From: Pseudodesulfovibrio alkaliphilus
GTDB lineage: Bacteria > Desulfobacterota > Desulfovibrionia > Desulfovibrionales > Desulfovibrionaceae
DNA: 64,000 bases
NCBI RefSeq assembly: GCF_009729555.1
Contig: NZ_WODC01000005.1
Coordinates: forward strand, 62,001-126,000
Direction of reading: 5' to 3'
In this document: positions 1 through 8,892 of the stretch, in pieces
Numbering within the stretch: position 1 is the first letter of the stretch
How the letters are laid out: each line of letters opens with the position of its first letter
Made by a program: the position numbers and the translations under genes
Notes under the pieces: generated by a model
Told to the model about the DNA's origin: nothing
Seen by the model: the letters and a program-made list of their open reading frames with translations, nothing else
The model's database searches: none

Positions 1-2
1 AG

Positions 3-1301
3 CAGATCGTCAAGATCGTCAACGAGGAGCTGACCGAGCTTTTGGGCGGCGAGCAGCAGGGGCTGGACCTGTCCGCCAAGCCGCTCAAGCTGATGATGGT
101 CGGCCTCCAGGGCTCGGGCAAGACCACTTCCTCGGGCAAGCTGGCATTGTATCTGCGCAAGCACCACGGCCGCAAGCCCTATCTCGTGCCCGCCGACGTG
201 TACCGCCCGGCCGCCATTGATCAGCTCCACACACTGGCCCGGCAGCTGGACGTGCCCGCGTATCCGTCCACCACGGACATGAATCCGGTGGACATCTGCC
301 GCGACGCCATGGTCAAGGCCGCGGAACTCGGCTGCGACCTGATTCTCTTCGATACGGCGGGTCGGCTGCACATCGACGAGACGCTCATGGACGAGCTTGG
401 GAACATCAGGCAGGCGTGTTCCCCGCAGGAAATTTTGTTCGTGGCCGACGCCATGACCGGCCAGGACGCCGTCACCGTGGCCGAGGCCTTCAACGACAAG
501 CTCGGCATTACCGGCGTGGTGCTGACCAAGATGGACGGCGATGCCAGGGGCGGCGCGGCCCTGTCCATCAAGACCGTGACCGGCAGGTCGGTCAAGTTCG
601 TGGGCGTGGGCGAGAAACTCTCGGACATGGAGCTTTTCCACCCCGACCGCATCGCCTCGCGCATCCTCGGCATGGGCGACATGATGACCCTCATCGAAAA
701 GGCCCAGTCCGAGATCGACGAGGACGAGGCCAAGGCCATGGCCGAGAAAATGGCCAAGGCCGAGTTCGATTTCGAGGACTTTCTCGGCCACATGCGCAAG
801 CTCAAGAAGCTGGGGAGCATGGAGGGGCTGCTCAAGATGATTCCCGGCATGGGCAACGTCATGAAGCAGCTGGGCAAGGACGCCCTGCCCGAGGACGAGA
901 TGCGCCGTACCGAGGCCATCATCTCTTCCATGACCCGGCAGGAGCGCCGTCAGCCCGCGCTTATCAACCAGAGCCGCAAGGAGCGCATCGCCAGGGGCTC
1001 CGGGGTCAAGGTGGCCGATGTCAATGTGCTCATCAAGAATTTCAAGCAGATGAGCAAGGTCATGCAGGCCATGATGGGCGGCGGCAAGAAGAAGGGCAAG
1101 TTTGGCCTGCCCAAGCTGCCCGGCCTGGGCGGCGGCGCCATGCCCGACATGAGCGCCCTGGGCGGAATGCCCGGCATGGACGCCCTGGGCATGGGCGGAG
1201 CTGGCGAAGAGTCTGCCAGGCGCACCGTCTCCAAGAAGACGCTCAAGGAGCGCAAGAAAAAGAAGCTCAACAAACAGGCCCGCAAGAAGAAAAAGAAATA
1301 G
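3..1301 (+). CDS. ffh: Signal recognition particle protein Ffh (5' end outside window)
   Basis: SRP54-type GTPase that binds signal peptides and SRP RNA and targets ribosomes to the membrane with FtsY. The reading frame is open from base 3, so the N-terminal N-domain start lies before the window. Visible GTPase motifs are GLQGSGKTT (P-loop), DTAGRL and TKMDGDARGG. The methionine-rich M domain follows, with IPGMGN, and ends in a Met/Gly-rich stretch and a lysine-rich tail. The order ffh-rpsP-khpA-rimM-trmD-rplS is a common bacterial arrangement, which supports the call. A 92-bp gap with a GGGGGT ribosome site separates it from rpsP. Only the length and true start are uncertain. Confidence 0.97.
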   Translation, partial: QIVKIVNEELTELLGGEQQGLDLSAKPLKLMMVGLQGSGKTTSSGKLALYLRKHHGRKPYLVPADVYRPAAIDQLHTLARQLDVPAYPSTTDMNPVDICRDAMVKAAELGCDLILFDTAGRLHIDETLMDELGNIRQACSPQEILFVADAMTGQDAVTVAEAFNDKLGITGVVLTKMDGDARGGAALSIKTVTGRSVKFVGVGEKLSDMELFHPDRIASRILGMGDMMTLIEKAQSEIDEDEAKAMAEKMAKAEFDFEDFLGHMRKLKKLGSMEGLLKMIPGMGNVMKQLGKDALPEDEMRRTEAIISSMTRQERRQPALINQSRKERIARGSGVKVADVNVLIKNFKQMSKVMQAMMGGGKKKGKFGLPKLPGLGGGAMPDMSALGGMPGMDALGMGGAGEESARRTVSKKTLKERKKKKLNKQARKKKKK

Positions 1302-1393
1302 GGACAAAAAGACGACGTTGTCTTTCCACCGATAATCACCTTGCCAACATGTAGGCAACAACGTATTACAACACTATTGGGGGTATAAGTACC

Positions 1394-1633
1394 ATGGCTA
1401 TGAAAATCAGACTGACCCGGATGGGTGCCAAGAAGCGTCCCTTCTACCGCGTGGTGGCTCTCGACAGCGCCGTGCGCCGCGACGGACGCCCCGTGGAGTA
1501 CCTCGGATACTACAATCCGATGGTCGAGCCCGCCGAGGTCAACCTCGACATGGAAAAGATCGAGAAGTGGCTTGCGCAGGGTGCGGAGCCGAGCAATACC
1601 GTTCGCTCCCTGCTCAAGAATGCCGGCAAGTAG
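1394..1633 (+). CDS. rpsP: 30S ribosomal protein S16
   Basis: Small-subunit ribosomal protein bS16, needed for 30S assembly. The 79-residue length is normal. The N-terminus [19 protein letters not shown] and the following [14 protein letters not shown] are the family hallmark. The ATG at 1394 is preceded by a purine-rich GGGGGT. ATG 1400 is an alternative start two codons downstream. It is the first gene of a ribosome-biogenesis run that continues through khpA, rimM, trmD and rplS. Confidence 0.97.
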   Translation: MAMKIRLTRMGAKKRPFYRVVALDSAVRRDGRPVEYLGYYNPMVEPAEVNLDMEKIEKWLAQGAEPSNTVRSLLKNAGK

Positions 1634-1717
1634 CACCGTGCTTCTCTCGTCCGGCTTTCCGTTTGGCAGCTCATGTTCAGGGCGCGTGAATCCGCGTCCA
1701 CACCGGAGGAAGACGTC

Positions 1718-1951
1718 ATGCTGAAAGAGATGATCGAGTACATTGCCAAGTCGCTGGTGGACAATCCGGATGAAGTGCGCGTGACGGAAGTGGAGGGCGA
1801 GCAGACCTCGGTCATCGAACTGAAGGTGGCCAAGGAAGATCTCGGCAAGGTGATCGGCAAGCAGGGCCGCACGGCCCGCGCCATGCGCACCCTGCTCGGA
1901 GCGGCCTCCACCAAGGTCAGAAAACGTTCGGTTCTGGAAATTCTCGAATAG
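1718..1951 (+). CDS. khpA: KH-domain RNA-binding protein KhpA
   Basis: Single KH-domain RNA-binding protein (KhpA/YlqC family) of 77 residues. The RNA-binding GxxG loop is visible as GKVIGKQGR at about residues 45-53. The start at 1718 is chosen because GGAGGAAGACGTC precedes this ATG and [15 protein letters not shown] is the usual N-terminus. An upstream in-frame ATG at 1673 has no clear ribosome site. It lies between rpsP and rimM as in many bacteria. Its exact RNA targets cannot be inferred here. Confidence 0.93.
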   Translation: MLKEMIEYIAKSLVDNPDEVRVTEVEGEQTSVIELKVAKEDLGKVIGKQGRTARAMRTLLGAASTKVRKRSVLEILE

Positions 1952-2023
1952 AGCCCGGCGTCCCCGCGTCAGCGGGAGCGTCGCGATCACGGTTTCTCCG
2001 GGGCGGCGGCTCCGGGGTACAGG

Positions 2024-2072
2024 AAAAGCTCAAGGCCCGGGCGCACCCAGGTGCGCGGGGGCTTGAGCTTTT
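2024..2072 (+). terminator. Large hairpin between khpA and rimM (terminator or attenuator)
   Basis: Outer arms AAAAGCTCAAG and CTTGAGCTTTT pair perfectly. An inner stem GCGCACC/GGTGCGC closes on a two-base loop, so nearly the whole 49 bp folds into one hairpin. The sequence reads TTTT on the 3' arm in either direction. It lies inside an otherwise continuous ribosome-biogenesis operon and could limit read-through into rimM. Confidence 0.7.
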
Positions 2073-2134
2073 CGCGCCACGGCCCGCAAAAGCGGGCCAA
2101 AGGCGCGGAAGCAGCTAAGGCCCATGGTGAGGAC

Positions 2135-2734
2135 ATGAAACAGACCGGGTTCGTACTCGTGGGCGAAATCGTCAAGCCACACGGCATCCGAGGGGAGCTC
2201 CGCGTCAGGAGCCATGCGGAATCCCCGGAGCTTTTCGGCCTTGTGCCCGCCATTCATCTGCGGGAGCCGGGCGCCAAGCCCGCGGCCCGCGTCATCCGCT
2301 CCTGGCGCGAGCACAAGGGATTTGTCCTGCTCACCCTTGACGGCGTGACCGACCGCGACGGGGCAGAGGCCCTGCGCGGACGTGAGGTGCTGGTGCGCGA
2401 GGCCGATCTGCCCGATCTGGACGAGGACGAGCACTACCTTTACCAGCTCATGGGCTGCCGCGTGACCCTGGAGGACGGCAGCCCTGTGGGTGTGCTGGAG
2501 CATTTCTTCGAGACCGCCGGGCAGGACACCTGGGTCATCGTCAACGAGGCGGGCGCGGAGATACTGCTGCCCGCCGTGCCTGAGTTCGTTCTGGATGTCG
2601 ACCTCGACGCCGGGGTCATAGTGGTCGCGCCGCCGGAAGGGCTGCTCGATCTCTACCTCAACCCCGAGCCGCCCAAGGCAAAGCCAGTGCGCCCAAGGCG
2701 GGGCAAGGGCGGCAAACAAGCCGGGACCGCATGA
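2135..2734 (+). CDS. rimM: Ribosome maturation factor RimM
   Basis: 16S rRNA processing protein that binds S19 and helps mature the 30S head. It has 199 residues: an N-terminal RimM barrel (VLVGEIVKPHGIRGELRV) and a C-terminal PRC-barrel from about residue 95. The ATG at 2135 follows GGTGAGGAC and gives the typical N-terminus. An in-frame GTG at 2051 lies inside the preceding hairpin and is rejected. A lysine/arginine-rich tail extends past the PRC barrel. The stop overlaps the trmD start by 4 nt (ATGA), which suggests translational coupling. Confidence 0.95.
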   Translation: MKQTGFVLVGEIVKPHGIRGELRVRSHAESPELFGLVPAIHLREPGAKPAARVIRSWREHKGFVLLTLDGVTDRDGAEALRGREVLVREADLPDLDEDEHYLYQLMGCRVTLEDGSPVGVLEHFFETAGQDTWVIVNEAGAEILLPAVPEFVLDVDLDAGVIVVAPPEGLLDLYLNPEPPKAKPVRPRRGKGGKQAGTA

Positions 2735-4023
2735 ATTTTCACATCGTCTCCATTTTTCCGCACTATTTCGAGAGCCCCCTTTCCGCGGGGCTCATGGGCA
2801 AAGGCGTGGAGAGCGGTCTGGTCGCCTTTGACCATATAGACGTGCGCCACTTCGCCGGAGGCATCCACAAGTCCGTGGACGACCGCCCCTTTGGCGGCGG
2901 CCCCGGCATGCTTCTCAAGCTCGACCCCATGGTCAAGGCCCTTTCGTCCATCGCCTCCCCAGGCCGCATTCTCATGCTTTCGCCGCGTGGGGCCCCCCTG
3001 ACCCAGGACCGGGTGCGCGAGCTGGCCCGGGAGGAGGACATCACCCTTATCTGCGGTCGATACGAGGGTATCGACGAGCGGCTGCTGGATCTTTTTCCCA
3101 TCGAGCTGGTCAGCGTGGGTGATTTCGTGCTTAACGGCGGCGAGGCAGGGGCGGTCTGCCTCATCGAGGCCGTGGCCCGGCTCCTGCCCGGTTTCATGGG
3201 CCACGCAGATTCCGGCGAGGACGAGAGCTTTTCCTCGGGACTGCTGGAATATCCGCACTTCACCCGGCCCGACGTTTTCGAGGGGCTGGCCGTGCCCGAG
3301 GTGCTGCGTACCGGCGATCATGCCAGGATCGAGCAGTGGCGTCGTCACTGCTCCCTTGAAGCCACCCTGCGCCAGCGGCCGGATCTTCTGCCCCAGGCCC
3401 GGCTGACCGTGGAGGATGTGGACCACCTGCGCTCCCTGCGCCGTTCCCGTCCGGGGCGCAATCTGTATATTGCCCTGGTCCACTATCCGGTACTCAATAA
3501 ATTCGGCGAAAAAGTGGCCGTTTCCGTGACCAACCTCGACCTGCATGATCTGGCGCGGCTGGCCAGGACCTACGGGCTGGGCGGTTTTTACGTGGTTACA
3601 CCCATAGAGGACCAGAAGACCCTGGCAGGACAGATTCTCGCCCATTGGCGCGAGGGCGCGGGCAAGGCCGTCAATCCCGATCGGGCCGAGGCTCTTTCCA
3701 CGGTCAGCGTTTTTGACGATGTCGACGCGGCGGTCCTTGACATCGAGGCACAAACAGGGCAATGTCCCCGCCTCGCGGCCACTTCTGCGCGGCTGGATCG
3801 GGCCCCAGGAGCCGAACCTGCGCTGACATATGGCAACGTGCGGAAATGGCTGGAAGAATCGCCGGTTTTGCTTGTCTTCGGCACAGGCCACGGCCTAGCT
3901 TCGGAAGTGCTGGAAAAAGCTGAAGGGACGCTCAGGCCCATCCGGTATATGGACGATTACAACCATCTGTCGGTCAGGAGCGCTGTCGCCATCACCATTG
4001 ACCGCCTCATGATGGATGAATAA
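2731..4023 (+). CDS. trmD: tRNA (guanine-N1)-methyltransferase TrmD fused to a second SPOUT-like RNA methyltransferase domain
   Basis: Residues 1 to about 235 are TrmD, which makes m1G37 in tRNA; FGGGPGMLLK, CGRYEGIDERL, SVGDFVLNGGE and the VEDVDHLRSLRRSRPG tail of the core are visible. The protein continues to 430 residues, nearly twice the usual 240-250. The extra part (NLYIALVHYPVLNK to the end, with LVFGTGHGLASEVLE near the C-terminus) looks like the TM1570-type RNA methyltransferase domain (Pfam Methyltrn_RNA_4). From memory, this fusion occurs in Desulfovibrio relatives. The substrate of the second domain is unknown. The start overlaps rimM by 4 nt. Confidence 0.94.
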   Translation: MNFHIVSIFPHYFESPLSAGLMGKGVESGLVAFDHIDVRHFAGGIHKSVDDRPFGGGPGMLLKLDPMVKALSSIASPGRILMLSPRGAPLTQDRVRELAREEDITLICGRYEGIDERLLDLFPIELVSVGDFVLNGGEAGAVCLIEAVARLLPGFMGHADSGEDESFSSGLLEYPHFTRPDVFEGLAVPEVLRTGDHARIEQWRRHCSLEATLRQRPDLLPQARLTVEDVDHLRSLRRSRPGRNLYIALVHYPVLNKFGEKVAVSVTNLDLHDLARLARTYGLGGFYVVTPIEDQKTLAGQILAHWREGAGKAVNPDRAEALSTVSVFDDVDAAVLDIEAQTGQCPRLAATSARLDRAPGAEPALTYGNVRKWLEESPVLLVFGTGHGLASEVLEKAEGTLRPIRYMDDYNHLSVRSAVAITIDRLMMDE

Positions 4024-4057
4024 TTAAATAGATTTTCCGTTCACAAGGAGAATGACC

Positions 4058-4408
4058 ATGGACATCATCAAGCAGATCGAATCCGAGCACATCCGTCTGG
4101 ACATCCCGGATTTCAAGGCCGGAGACACCGTCAAGGTTCACTACCGGATCGTCGAGGGCGAAAAGGAGCGCATCCAGGTCTTCCAGGGTGCCGTGCTGCG
4201 TCGCCGTCGGGGCACTACCAACGCCACCTTCACCGTGCGCAAGATTTCCGACGGCGTGGGCGTGGAGCGCGTGTTTCCCACCAACTCCCCGTTCATCGAC
4301 AACGTCGAGATCGTTTCCGAGGGCAAGGTCCGTCGCAGCCGCATCTACTACCTGCGCAACCTGCGCGGCAAGGCCGCCCGCATCAAGTCCAAGCAGATCT
4401 GGGAATAG
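4058..4408 (+). CDS. rplS: 50S ribosomal protein L19
   Basis: Large-subunit protein bL19, located at the 30S-50S interface. It has 116 residues from the ATG at 4058, which is spaced 7 nt after AAGGAG. The ATG at 4052 is too close to that site. The motif [21 protein letters not shown] and the end IKSKQIWE are characteristic. It is the last gene of the ribosome-biogenesis run and is followed by a strong hairpin. Confidence 0.97.
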   Translation: MDIIKQIESEHIRLDIPDFKAGDTVKVHYRIVEGEKERIQVFQGAVLRRRRGTTNATFTVRKISDGVGVERVFPTNSPFIDNVEIVSEGKVRRSRIYYLRNLRGKAARIKSKQIWE

Positions 4409-4434
4409 TCCCGCCCCTGCATCAGTGACACCCC

Positions 4435-4470
4435 AGCCCGGAGCGCGTCAGCGCTCCGGGCTTTCGCGGT
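4435..4470 (+). terminator. Intrinsic terminator after rplS
   Basis: A perfect 12-bp stem, AGCCCGGAGCGC with GCGCTCCGGGCT, closes on loop GTCA and runs into TTTCGCGGTTT. It ends the rpsP-rplS run before rnhB. Confidence 0.85.
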
Positions 4471-4555
4471 TTGCGCCCCGGTCGATGTCTCCGGCGGGGG
4501 GCGAGGGCCATACTTGCCCCTTCTCTTTTTGCGTCAAATGAGGCACATCCCCTGC

Positions 4556-5188
4556 ATGTCCCTTGTTCCCGCAACCCAATACCCGCCCCACGCCGTTGCC
4601 GGCGTTGACGAGGCCGGGCGCGGCTGTCTTGCCGGGCCGGTGGTGGCGGGAGTGTGCATTCTGCCGGAAACATACGATCTTCCCGGGTTGACAGACTCCA
4701 AAAAACTTGCCGCCGTCAAGCGCGAGGCACTCTATCCCCGGATCAGGGAGCAGGCCGTGGCCTGGGCCGTCGGCCTCTCCTGGCCGGGCGAGATCGACCG
4801 GGTCAACATCCTCCAGGCCACCTTTCTGGCCATGGGCCGGGCCGTTCGGGCCATGAAGGCGTCTGCGGCCCTGCTGCGCATCGACGGCAACAAGACCATC
4901 CCCGGCCACGCGCTGGGCCTGCGCGTGGCCCAGGAGTGGGTGGTCGGTGGGGATGGGTCTGTTCCTGCCATCTCGGCGGCCTCGGTGCTTGCCAAGACCT
5001 TTCGCGACCGGCTGATGGTCAGGTTGGCGACCCGCTATCCGGGGTACGGGCTGGAGCGGCACATGGGCTATGGCACGAGGGAGCACCTGGAGGCCATCGT
5101 CCGGCTCGGCCCGTGCCGGATACATCGGCTGACCTTCCGGGGCGTGCGGTCCGAGCCCGAGCCCCAGCGGCAGGGGAGTCTCTTCTGA
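4556..5188 (+). CDS. rnhB: Ribonuclease HII
   Basis: Cleaves RNA in RNA-DNA hybrids and starts removal of misincorporated ribonucleotides. Catalytic acidic residues are visible in [26 protein letters not shown] and [12 protein letters not shown]. The family C-terminal motif GYGTREH is also present. Two starts are possible: ATG 4538 (216 residues) and ATG 4556 (210 residues). Neither has a strong ribosome site. The second is chosen because GAGG lies 12 nt upstream and it leaves a normal short leader before the catalytic region. yraN follows after 54 bp. Confidence 0.94.
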   Translation: MSLVPATQYPPHAVAGVDEAGRGCLAGPVVAGVCILPETYDLPGLTDSKKLAAVKREALYPRIREQAVAWAVGLSWPGEIDRVNILQATFLAMGRAVRAMKASAALLRIDGNKTIPGHALGLRVAQEWVVGGDGSVPAISAASVLAKTFRDRLMVRLATRYPGYGLERHMGYGTREHLEAIVRLGPCRIHRLTFRGVRSEPEPQRQGSLF

Positions 5189-5242
5189 CCCGATGCCTGC
5201 CGGTGCTGGCGTCCCATATCCCTCTGTGCTAGCCTGCAATCC

Positions 5243-5635
5243 ATGGATACGTCGAACACAATCACACCTGCCAGGCGGCGCGGCGACCTCGGCGAGGATG
5301 CTGCCGCCCGCTTTCTGGAGAGCCGGGGCATGCGCGTTGTCGAGCGCAACTGGCGCTATCGCCAGTGGGAACTGGACCTGGTCTGCCGCGACGGGGATAC
5401 CCTGGTCTTCGTGGAGGTCAAGACGCGTATGGCCGGGTCCATGAGTGCTCCGGCCGACGGACTGGGCCGGGCAAAGCGGGCGCGGTTGGTCAAGGCGGCC
5501 AGCCGGTATCTGAGCGCCAAAGGGTTGTGGGACGAGCCGTGTCGGTTCGATCTGGCGGCCGTTGTGGACACGGGGGTGTCCCTTGACGTGGAACACATCG
5601 AAAATGCTTTTGATCTGACGGGGATGCGCCTGTGA
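5243..5635 (+). CDS. yraN: YraN family protein (UPF0102)
   Basis: Predicted endonuclease-like protein with the nuclease fold of the Holliday-junction resolvase group; its physiological role is unsettled. It has 130 residues. Conserved pieces are RRRGDLGEDAAARFLES, the ELDLVCRDGDTLVFVEVKTR active-site-like block and a C-terminal CRFDLAAV. It is commonly found next to rnhB and rsmI, as here. Its stop overlaps the GTG start of rsmI by 4 nt. Confidence 0.9.
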   Translation: MDTSNTITPARRRGDLGEDAAARFLESRGMRVVERNWRYRQWELDLVCRDGDTLVFVEVKTRMAGSMSAPADGLGRAKRARLVKAASRYLSAKGLWDEPCRFDLAAVVDTGVSLDVEHIENAFDLTGMRL

Positions 5636-6462
5636 GCAATGCCGGAAAACTCTGGGTGGTAGCCACGCCGCTGGGCAATGCGGCCGACCTTTCCCCCCGT
5701 GGCCGGGAAATTCTGACCGAAGCGGACATAATTCTGGCCGAGGACACCCGCCGGGCCGGGCTGCTCTTCAAGCGCCTCGGCCTTGAGCGTCACGGCAGGC
5801 TGGTCAGCTTTTTCGAACACAATGAAGACAAGCGGCTGCCCAAGGTGCTCGGTTGGCTGGAGGAGGGCCTGAACGTGGCCCTGGTCTCTGACGCCGGAAC
5901 GCCGCTGCTTTCGGACCCCGGCTTCACCCTGGTACGCACCTGCCGCGAGCAGGGGGTTGCGGTCTCGCCGGTCCCTGGGCCGAGTGCGCCTGTGGCCGCT
6001 CTTTGCGCCTCTGGGCTGCCTCCGCTGCCCTATGCTTTCCTCGGGTTCACGCCGCGCAAGAAGAGCCAGACCGAGGCGCTGTTTCTTGCCTATCGCGACA
6101 CCGGAGCGACCCTGGTTTTTTTCGAGCGCAAGACGCGCCTTGCCGGCACCCTTGGGATCGCGGCCGAGATACTGGGCGACAGGGAATTCTGCGTGGCTCG
6201 CGAATTGACAAAGGAATACGAGGAGTTTTTGCGCGGGCGGCTGGGTGATCTGTCCGGCCTTGACCCGGACCTGCGCGGCGAGATGACCGTGATCATCGGT
6301 CCGGCCGTTGGCGGAGAAAGGACCGACGAGGCCGGGATAGCCCGGCTGGTGGCCGAGGAGGAGGCGTCCGGCGGCAAGCCCAAGGAGATAGCCCGCCGGG
6401 TGGCCGGTCGCGCTGTCGGCTGGACAGCCAAGGATGTCTATGCCACCATGCGCCCCGCATGA
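5632..6462 (+). CDS. rsmI: 16S rRNA (cytidine(1402)-2'-O)-methyltransferase RsmI
   Basis: Tetrapyrrole-methylase-fold enzyme that 2'-O-methylates C1402 in the 16S decoding centre. It has 276 residues and starts at GTG 5632, overlapping yraN by 4 nt. Diagnostic motifs are LWVVATPLGNAADLSPRG, ILAEDTRRAG, ALVSDAGTPLLSDPG, PGPSAPVAAL and the RELTKEYEEF block. The end overlaps bioB by 4 nt, so yraN, rsmI and bioB look translationally coupled. Confidence 0.96.
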   Translation: MSNAGKLWVVATPLGNAADLSPRGREILTEADIILAEDTRRAGLLFKRLGLERHGRLVSFFEHNEDKRLPKVLGWLEEGLNVALVSDAGTPLLSDPGFTLVRTCREQGVAVSPVPGPSAPVAALCASGLPPLPYAFLGFTPRKKSQTEALFLAYRDTGATLVFFERKTRLAGTLGIAAEILGDREFCVARELTKEYEEFLRGRLGDLSGLDPDLRGEMTVIIGPAVGGERTDEAGIARLVAEEEASGGKPKEIARRVAGRAVGWTAKDVYATMRPA

Positions 6463-7445
6463 GCCTGAACGCCGCATACCGCAAGGCGCTGGACGGAGCC
6501 TCCCTTTCCGATGCCGACATCCGGTTTCTGGTGGCATTGCCCGATGACCGCGTACCGGAGCTTATGCGTCTTGCCCATCTCCTGCGCCTTGCCCGGTTCG
6601 GCGACCGGGTGGAGCTGTGTGCCATTATCAATGCCAGATCCGGGGGGTGCACCGAGGACTGCGCCTTTTGCGCCCAGTCCATTCGAAGTGCGGCGGACGG
6701 ACCGCGCCACGGGTTGCTCCCGGCCGGAGAGATCACGGAGGCGGCCAGGGTTGCCGGGGCGCACGGCGCGACCCGTTTCGGCATAGTGGCCAGCGGCAAG
6801 GACGTAAACGAACGCGATTTCAGGGGATTTGCCGCGGCGGTGGAGGGAGTGGCCGGACTCGGTCTGGCCCCGGATCTGTCGCCGGGCATCCTCGACCGGG
6901 CGCAACTGCAAGCGTTGAAAAAGGCGGGGCTTGCGGGCTACCATCACAACCTTGAGACCTCGGCCTCTTTTTTCCCGAGCATCTGCACCACCCACTCCTA
7001 CGAGGAGGATGTGCGGGCGGTGCGGGCCGGGCTGAAAGCCGGGCTGCGCGTCTGTTCGGGCGGGATATTCGGCCTGGGCGAGGGGTGGGACGACCGGGTG
7101 GAGATGGCTCTGCTTCTGGCCTCCCTCGGAGTGGACTCGGTGCCGGTCAACTTCTTGCAGCCCATTCCGGGCACCCCGCTGGCCGGGCGCCGGGTGCTCG
7201 CCCCGACCGAGGCGCTCAAGATCATCGGGCTGTATCGGTTTTTGTTGCCTGACGCGGCCATCCGGCTGTGCGGCGGTCGGCTGCCGGTCTTCGGACCGGA
7301 TGGCGGACGCGATCTCCTCGTGTCGGGCGTCAGCGGCCTGATGGTCGGCGACTATCTGACCGTGCGCGGCAGGGATGTGGACCGCGATATCGCGGACATC
7401 CGGGCCGCGGGACTCAGGCCGGCGTCCTTTGCCGTGGATAATTAA
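6459..7445 (+). CDS. bioB: Biotin synthase
   Basis: Radical SAM enzyme that inserts sulfur into dethiobiotin. It has 328 residues. The SAM-cluster motif CTEDCAFCAQS is preceded by ELCAIINARSGG. YHHNLETSASFFPSIC and VPVNFLQPIPGTPL are typical of BioB. No bioA, bioD or bioF is visible here, but the biotin transporter bioY follows 15 bp downstream. The pair may therefore be a regulated salvage and final-step unit. The gene starts within the rsmI stop (ATGA). Confidence 0.95.
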   Translation: MSLNAAYRKALDGASLSDADIRFLVALPDDRVPELMRLAHLLRLARFGDRVELCAIINARSGGCTEDCAFCAQSIRSAADGPRHGLLPAGEITEAARVAGAHGATRFGIVASGKDVNERDFRGFAAAVEGVAGLGLAPDLSPGILDRAQLQALKKAGLAGYHHNLETSASFFPSICTTHSYEEDVRAVRAGLKAGLRVCSGGIFGLGEGWDDRVEMALLLASLGVDSVPVNFLQPIPGTPLAGRRVLAPTEALKIIGLYRFLLPDAAIRLCGGRLPVFGPDGGRDLLVSGVSGLMVGDYLTVRGRDVDRDIADIRAAGLRPASFAVDN

Positions 7446-7460
7446 TCAGAGCAGGCTTGC

Positions 7461-8012
7461 ATGTCCAAGGACTCCCTGACCGATCTGCATCAGCTTGTCT
7501 GGACCGCGCTTCTGGCAGCCACCATCGGCGCGGGCGCGTATCTCATCGTGCCCATCGGGCCGGTGCCCGTCTCCATGCAGCCGCTCTTCGTCTTTCTGGC
7601 CGGGTTCGCCTTGGGGCCCCGACGCGGGGCCATGGCAGTGGGCCTGTATCTGCTTGCCGGAGCCCTGGGGCTGCCCGTGTTTTCGGGTGGCCGCTCGGGT
7701 CTTGGGCATCTCTTTGGCCCCACGGGAGGCTATCTTTTGGGTTGGCTGCTCACGGCCTGGGTGTGCGGCATGGCCCGGCGGCAGGACGGGACCATTCCTT
7801 GGCTCCGGGGCGCGGGGTTCGGGCTGACAGCGTTGGCTCTTCTCTATGCCGCGGGGGCGGCCTGGCTGAAGTTCGCCCTGTCCCTGAGCTGGCACAAGGC
7901 CTGGCTCGCGGGCGTGGTGCCCTTCATCCCCTGGGACGCGCTCAAGCTGGGCGCCGCCCTGGCCGGGGCCAGATACATGACGCGCATCGGGCTCATGCCC
8001 GGGCGCAGGTAA
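7461..8012 (+). CDS. bioY: Biotin transporter BioY (ECF S-component)
   Basis: Integral membrane substrate-binding component for biotin uptake, 183 residues with about six hydrophobic segments. The family signatures VPIGPVPVSMQPLFVFLAG and GRSGLGHLFGPTGGYLLGW are clear. No EcfA/EcfT energising components are adjacent, so it either works alone or uses a shared ECF module elsewhere. It lies directly after bioB, which supports the substrate. Confidence 0.94.
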   Translation: MSKDSLTDLHQLVWTALLAATIGAGAYLIVPIGPVPVSMQPLFVFLAGFALGPRRGAMAVGLYLLAGALGLPVFSGGRSGLGHLFGPTGGYLLGWLLTAWVCGMARRQDGTIPWLRGAGFGLTALALLYAAGAAWLKFALSLSWHKAWLAGVVPFIPWDALKLGAALAGARYMTRIGLMPGRR

Positions 8013-8042
8013 GCGTCCACAGCGGGACAGCCCGGAGCACAC

Positions 8043-8843
8043 ATGAGCGCCATGAGTCACAGACGTCTGACAAGCCTTCGCCGGGATACGCTGGTGATGG
8101 CCTGTCTGCGCAGCTTCATGCGCTGCTTTTTGGCCGGGGCGGGTTTCAATACCCGCGGGTTGCAGAACATCGGCCTTGTCTACGCCATGCAGCCGGGGCT
8201 GGCGGCCATTCACACGGAGCCCAAGCGTTATCGGGCGGCGCTCAAGCGCTATGTGCGCCATTTCCAGTCCCATCCCTTCTGGATGCCGTGCCTGGTGGGC
8301 ATCTATCTCAACGTGGAAAAGGCCATTGCTGCCGGGCGGTTTCCCTCGGCCATGCTCTCCAAGGTCAAGGACACCACGGCCTATTCCCTGTCGGCCATCG
8401 GCGACTCGGTCTTTGCCGGGAGCCTGCTCATCTTCTGGGCACTGCTGACCATCTGCCTGCTGCTCTCCGGGCACACTGTGGCCCCTCTTGCGCTTGGCGT
8501 CAGTTTTTTCATCGGGTTGCAGGCTTTCCGGGGCTACACCTTTGTCTGCGGCCTGCGTCACGGTTTTCGGTTCCTGGAGCGGCTCAAGCGCTGGAATCTG
8601 ATCAACTGGGGAAGGCGCGTCAAATACGTTAACGCCGGGTTGCTCCTGTGGCTTTGGGCCATCATCTGGCCCAGGCCCTTTGACCAGTGGGAGTGGCTGG
8701 TCGGCATGGCCGCGTTGCTGCTCTTTGCCCGTTTCGTGCGCACCGGGGTGCTCTCGCGGGTGCTGGCGGCCGCATTCTTCGTGATCGGCATCGAGCTTTT
8801 CCCGCTGATGGAGCGGCTGATGCGGGAATTTTTGAGCTTGTGA
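8043..8843 (+). CDS. PTS mannose/fructose/sorbose family EIID component
   Basis: Membrane component of a mannose-class phosphotransferase permease, 266 residues (normal). The N-terminal block FNTRGLQNIGLVYAMQP, HTEPKRYRAALKRYVRHFQSHP-like region and GIYLNVEKA match EIID. Four to five hydrophobic segments occupy the C-terminal half. GGAGCACAC precedes the ATG. HPr and enzyme I follow directly, but no EIIA, EIIB or EIIC lies in the window. Transport alone is therefore unlikely unless those genes are elsewhere; a regulatory or remnant PTS is possible. Confidence 0.88.
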   Translation: MSAMSHRRLTSLRRDTLVMACLRSFMRCFLAGAGFNTRGLQNIGLVYAMQPGLAAIHTEPKRYRAALKRYVRHFQSHPFWMPCLVGIYLNVEKAIAAGRFPSAMLSKVKDTTAYSLSAIGDSVFAGSLLIFWALLTICLLLSGHTVAPLALGVSFFIGLQAFRGYTFVCGLRHGFRFLERLKRWNLINWGRRVKYVNAGLLLWLWAIIWPRPFDQWEWLVGMAALLLFARFVRTGVLSRVLAAAFFVIGIELFPLMERLMREFLSL

Positions 8844-8892
8844 TTTTTGGTACAATCCGACATAGAAAGAAGTGTCAAACAAGCAGGTGGTC

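Noticed and set aside
2051-2134. GTG start for rimM
   Set aside because: It lies inside a hairpin and adds a non-conserved leader. ATG 2135 has a ribosome site and the family N-terminus.
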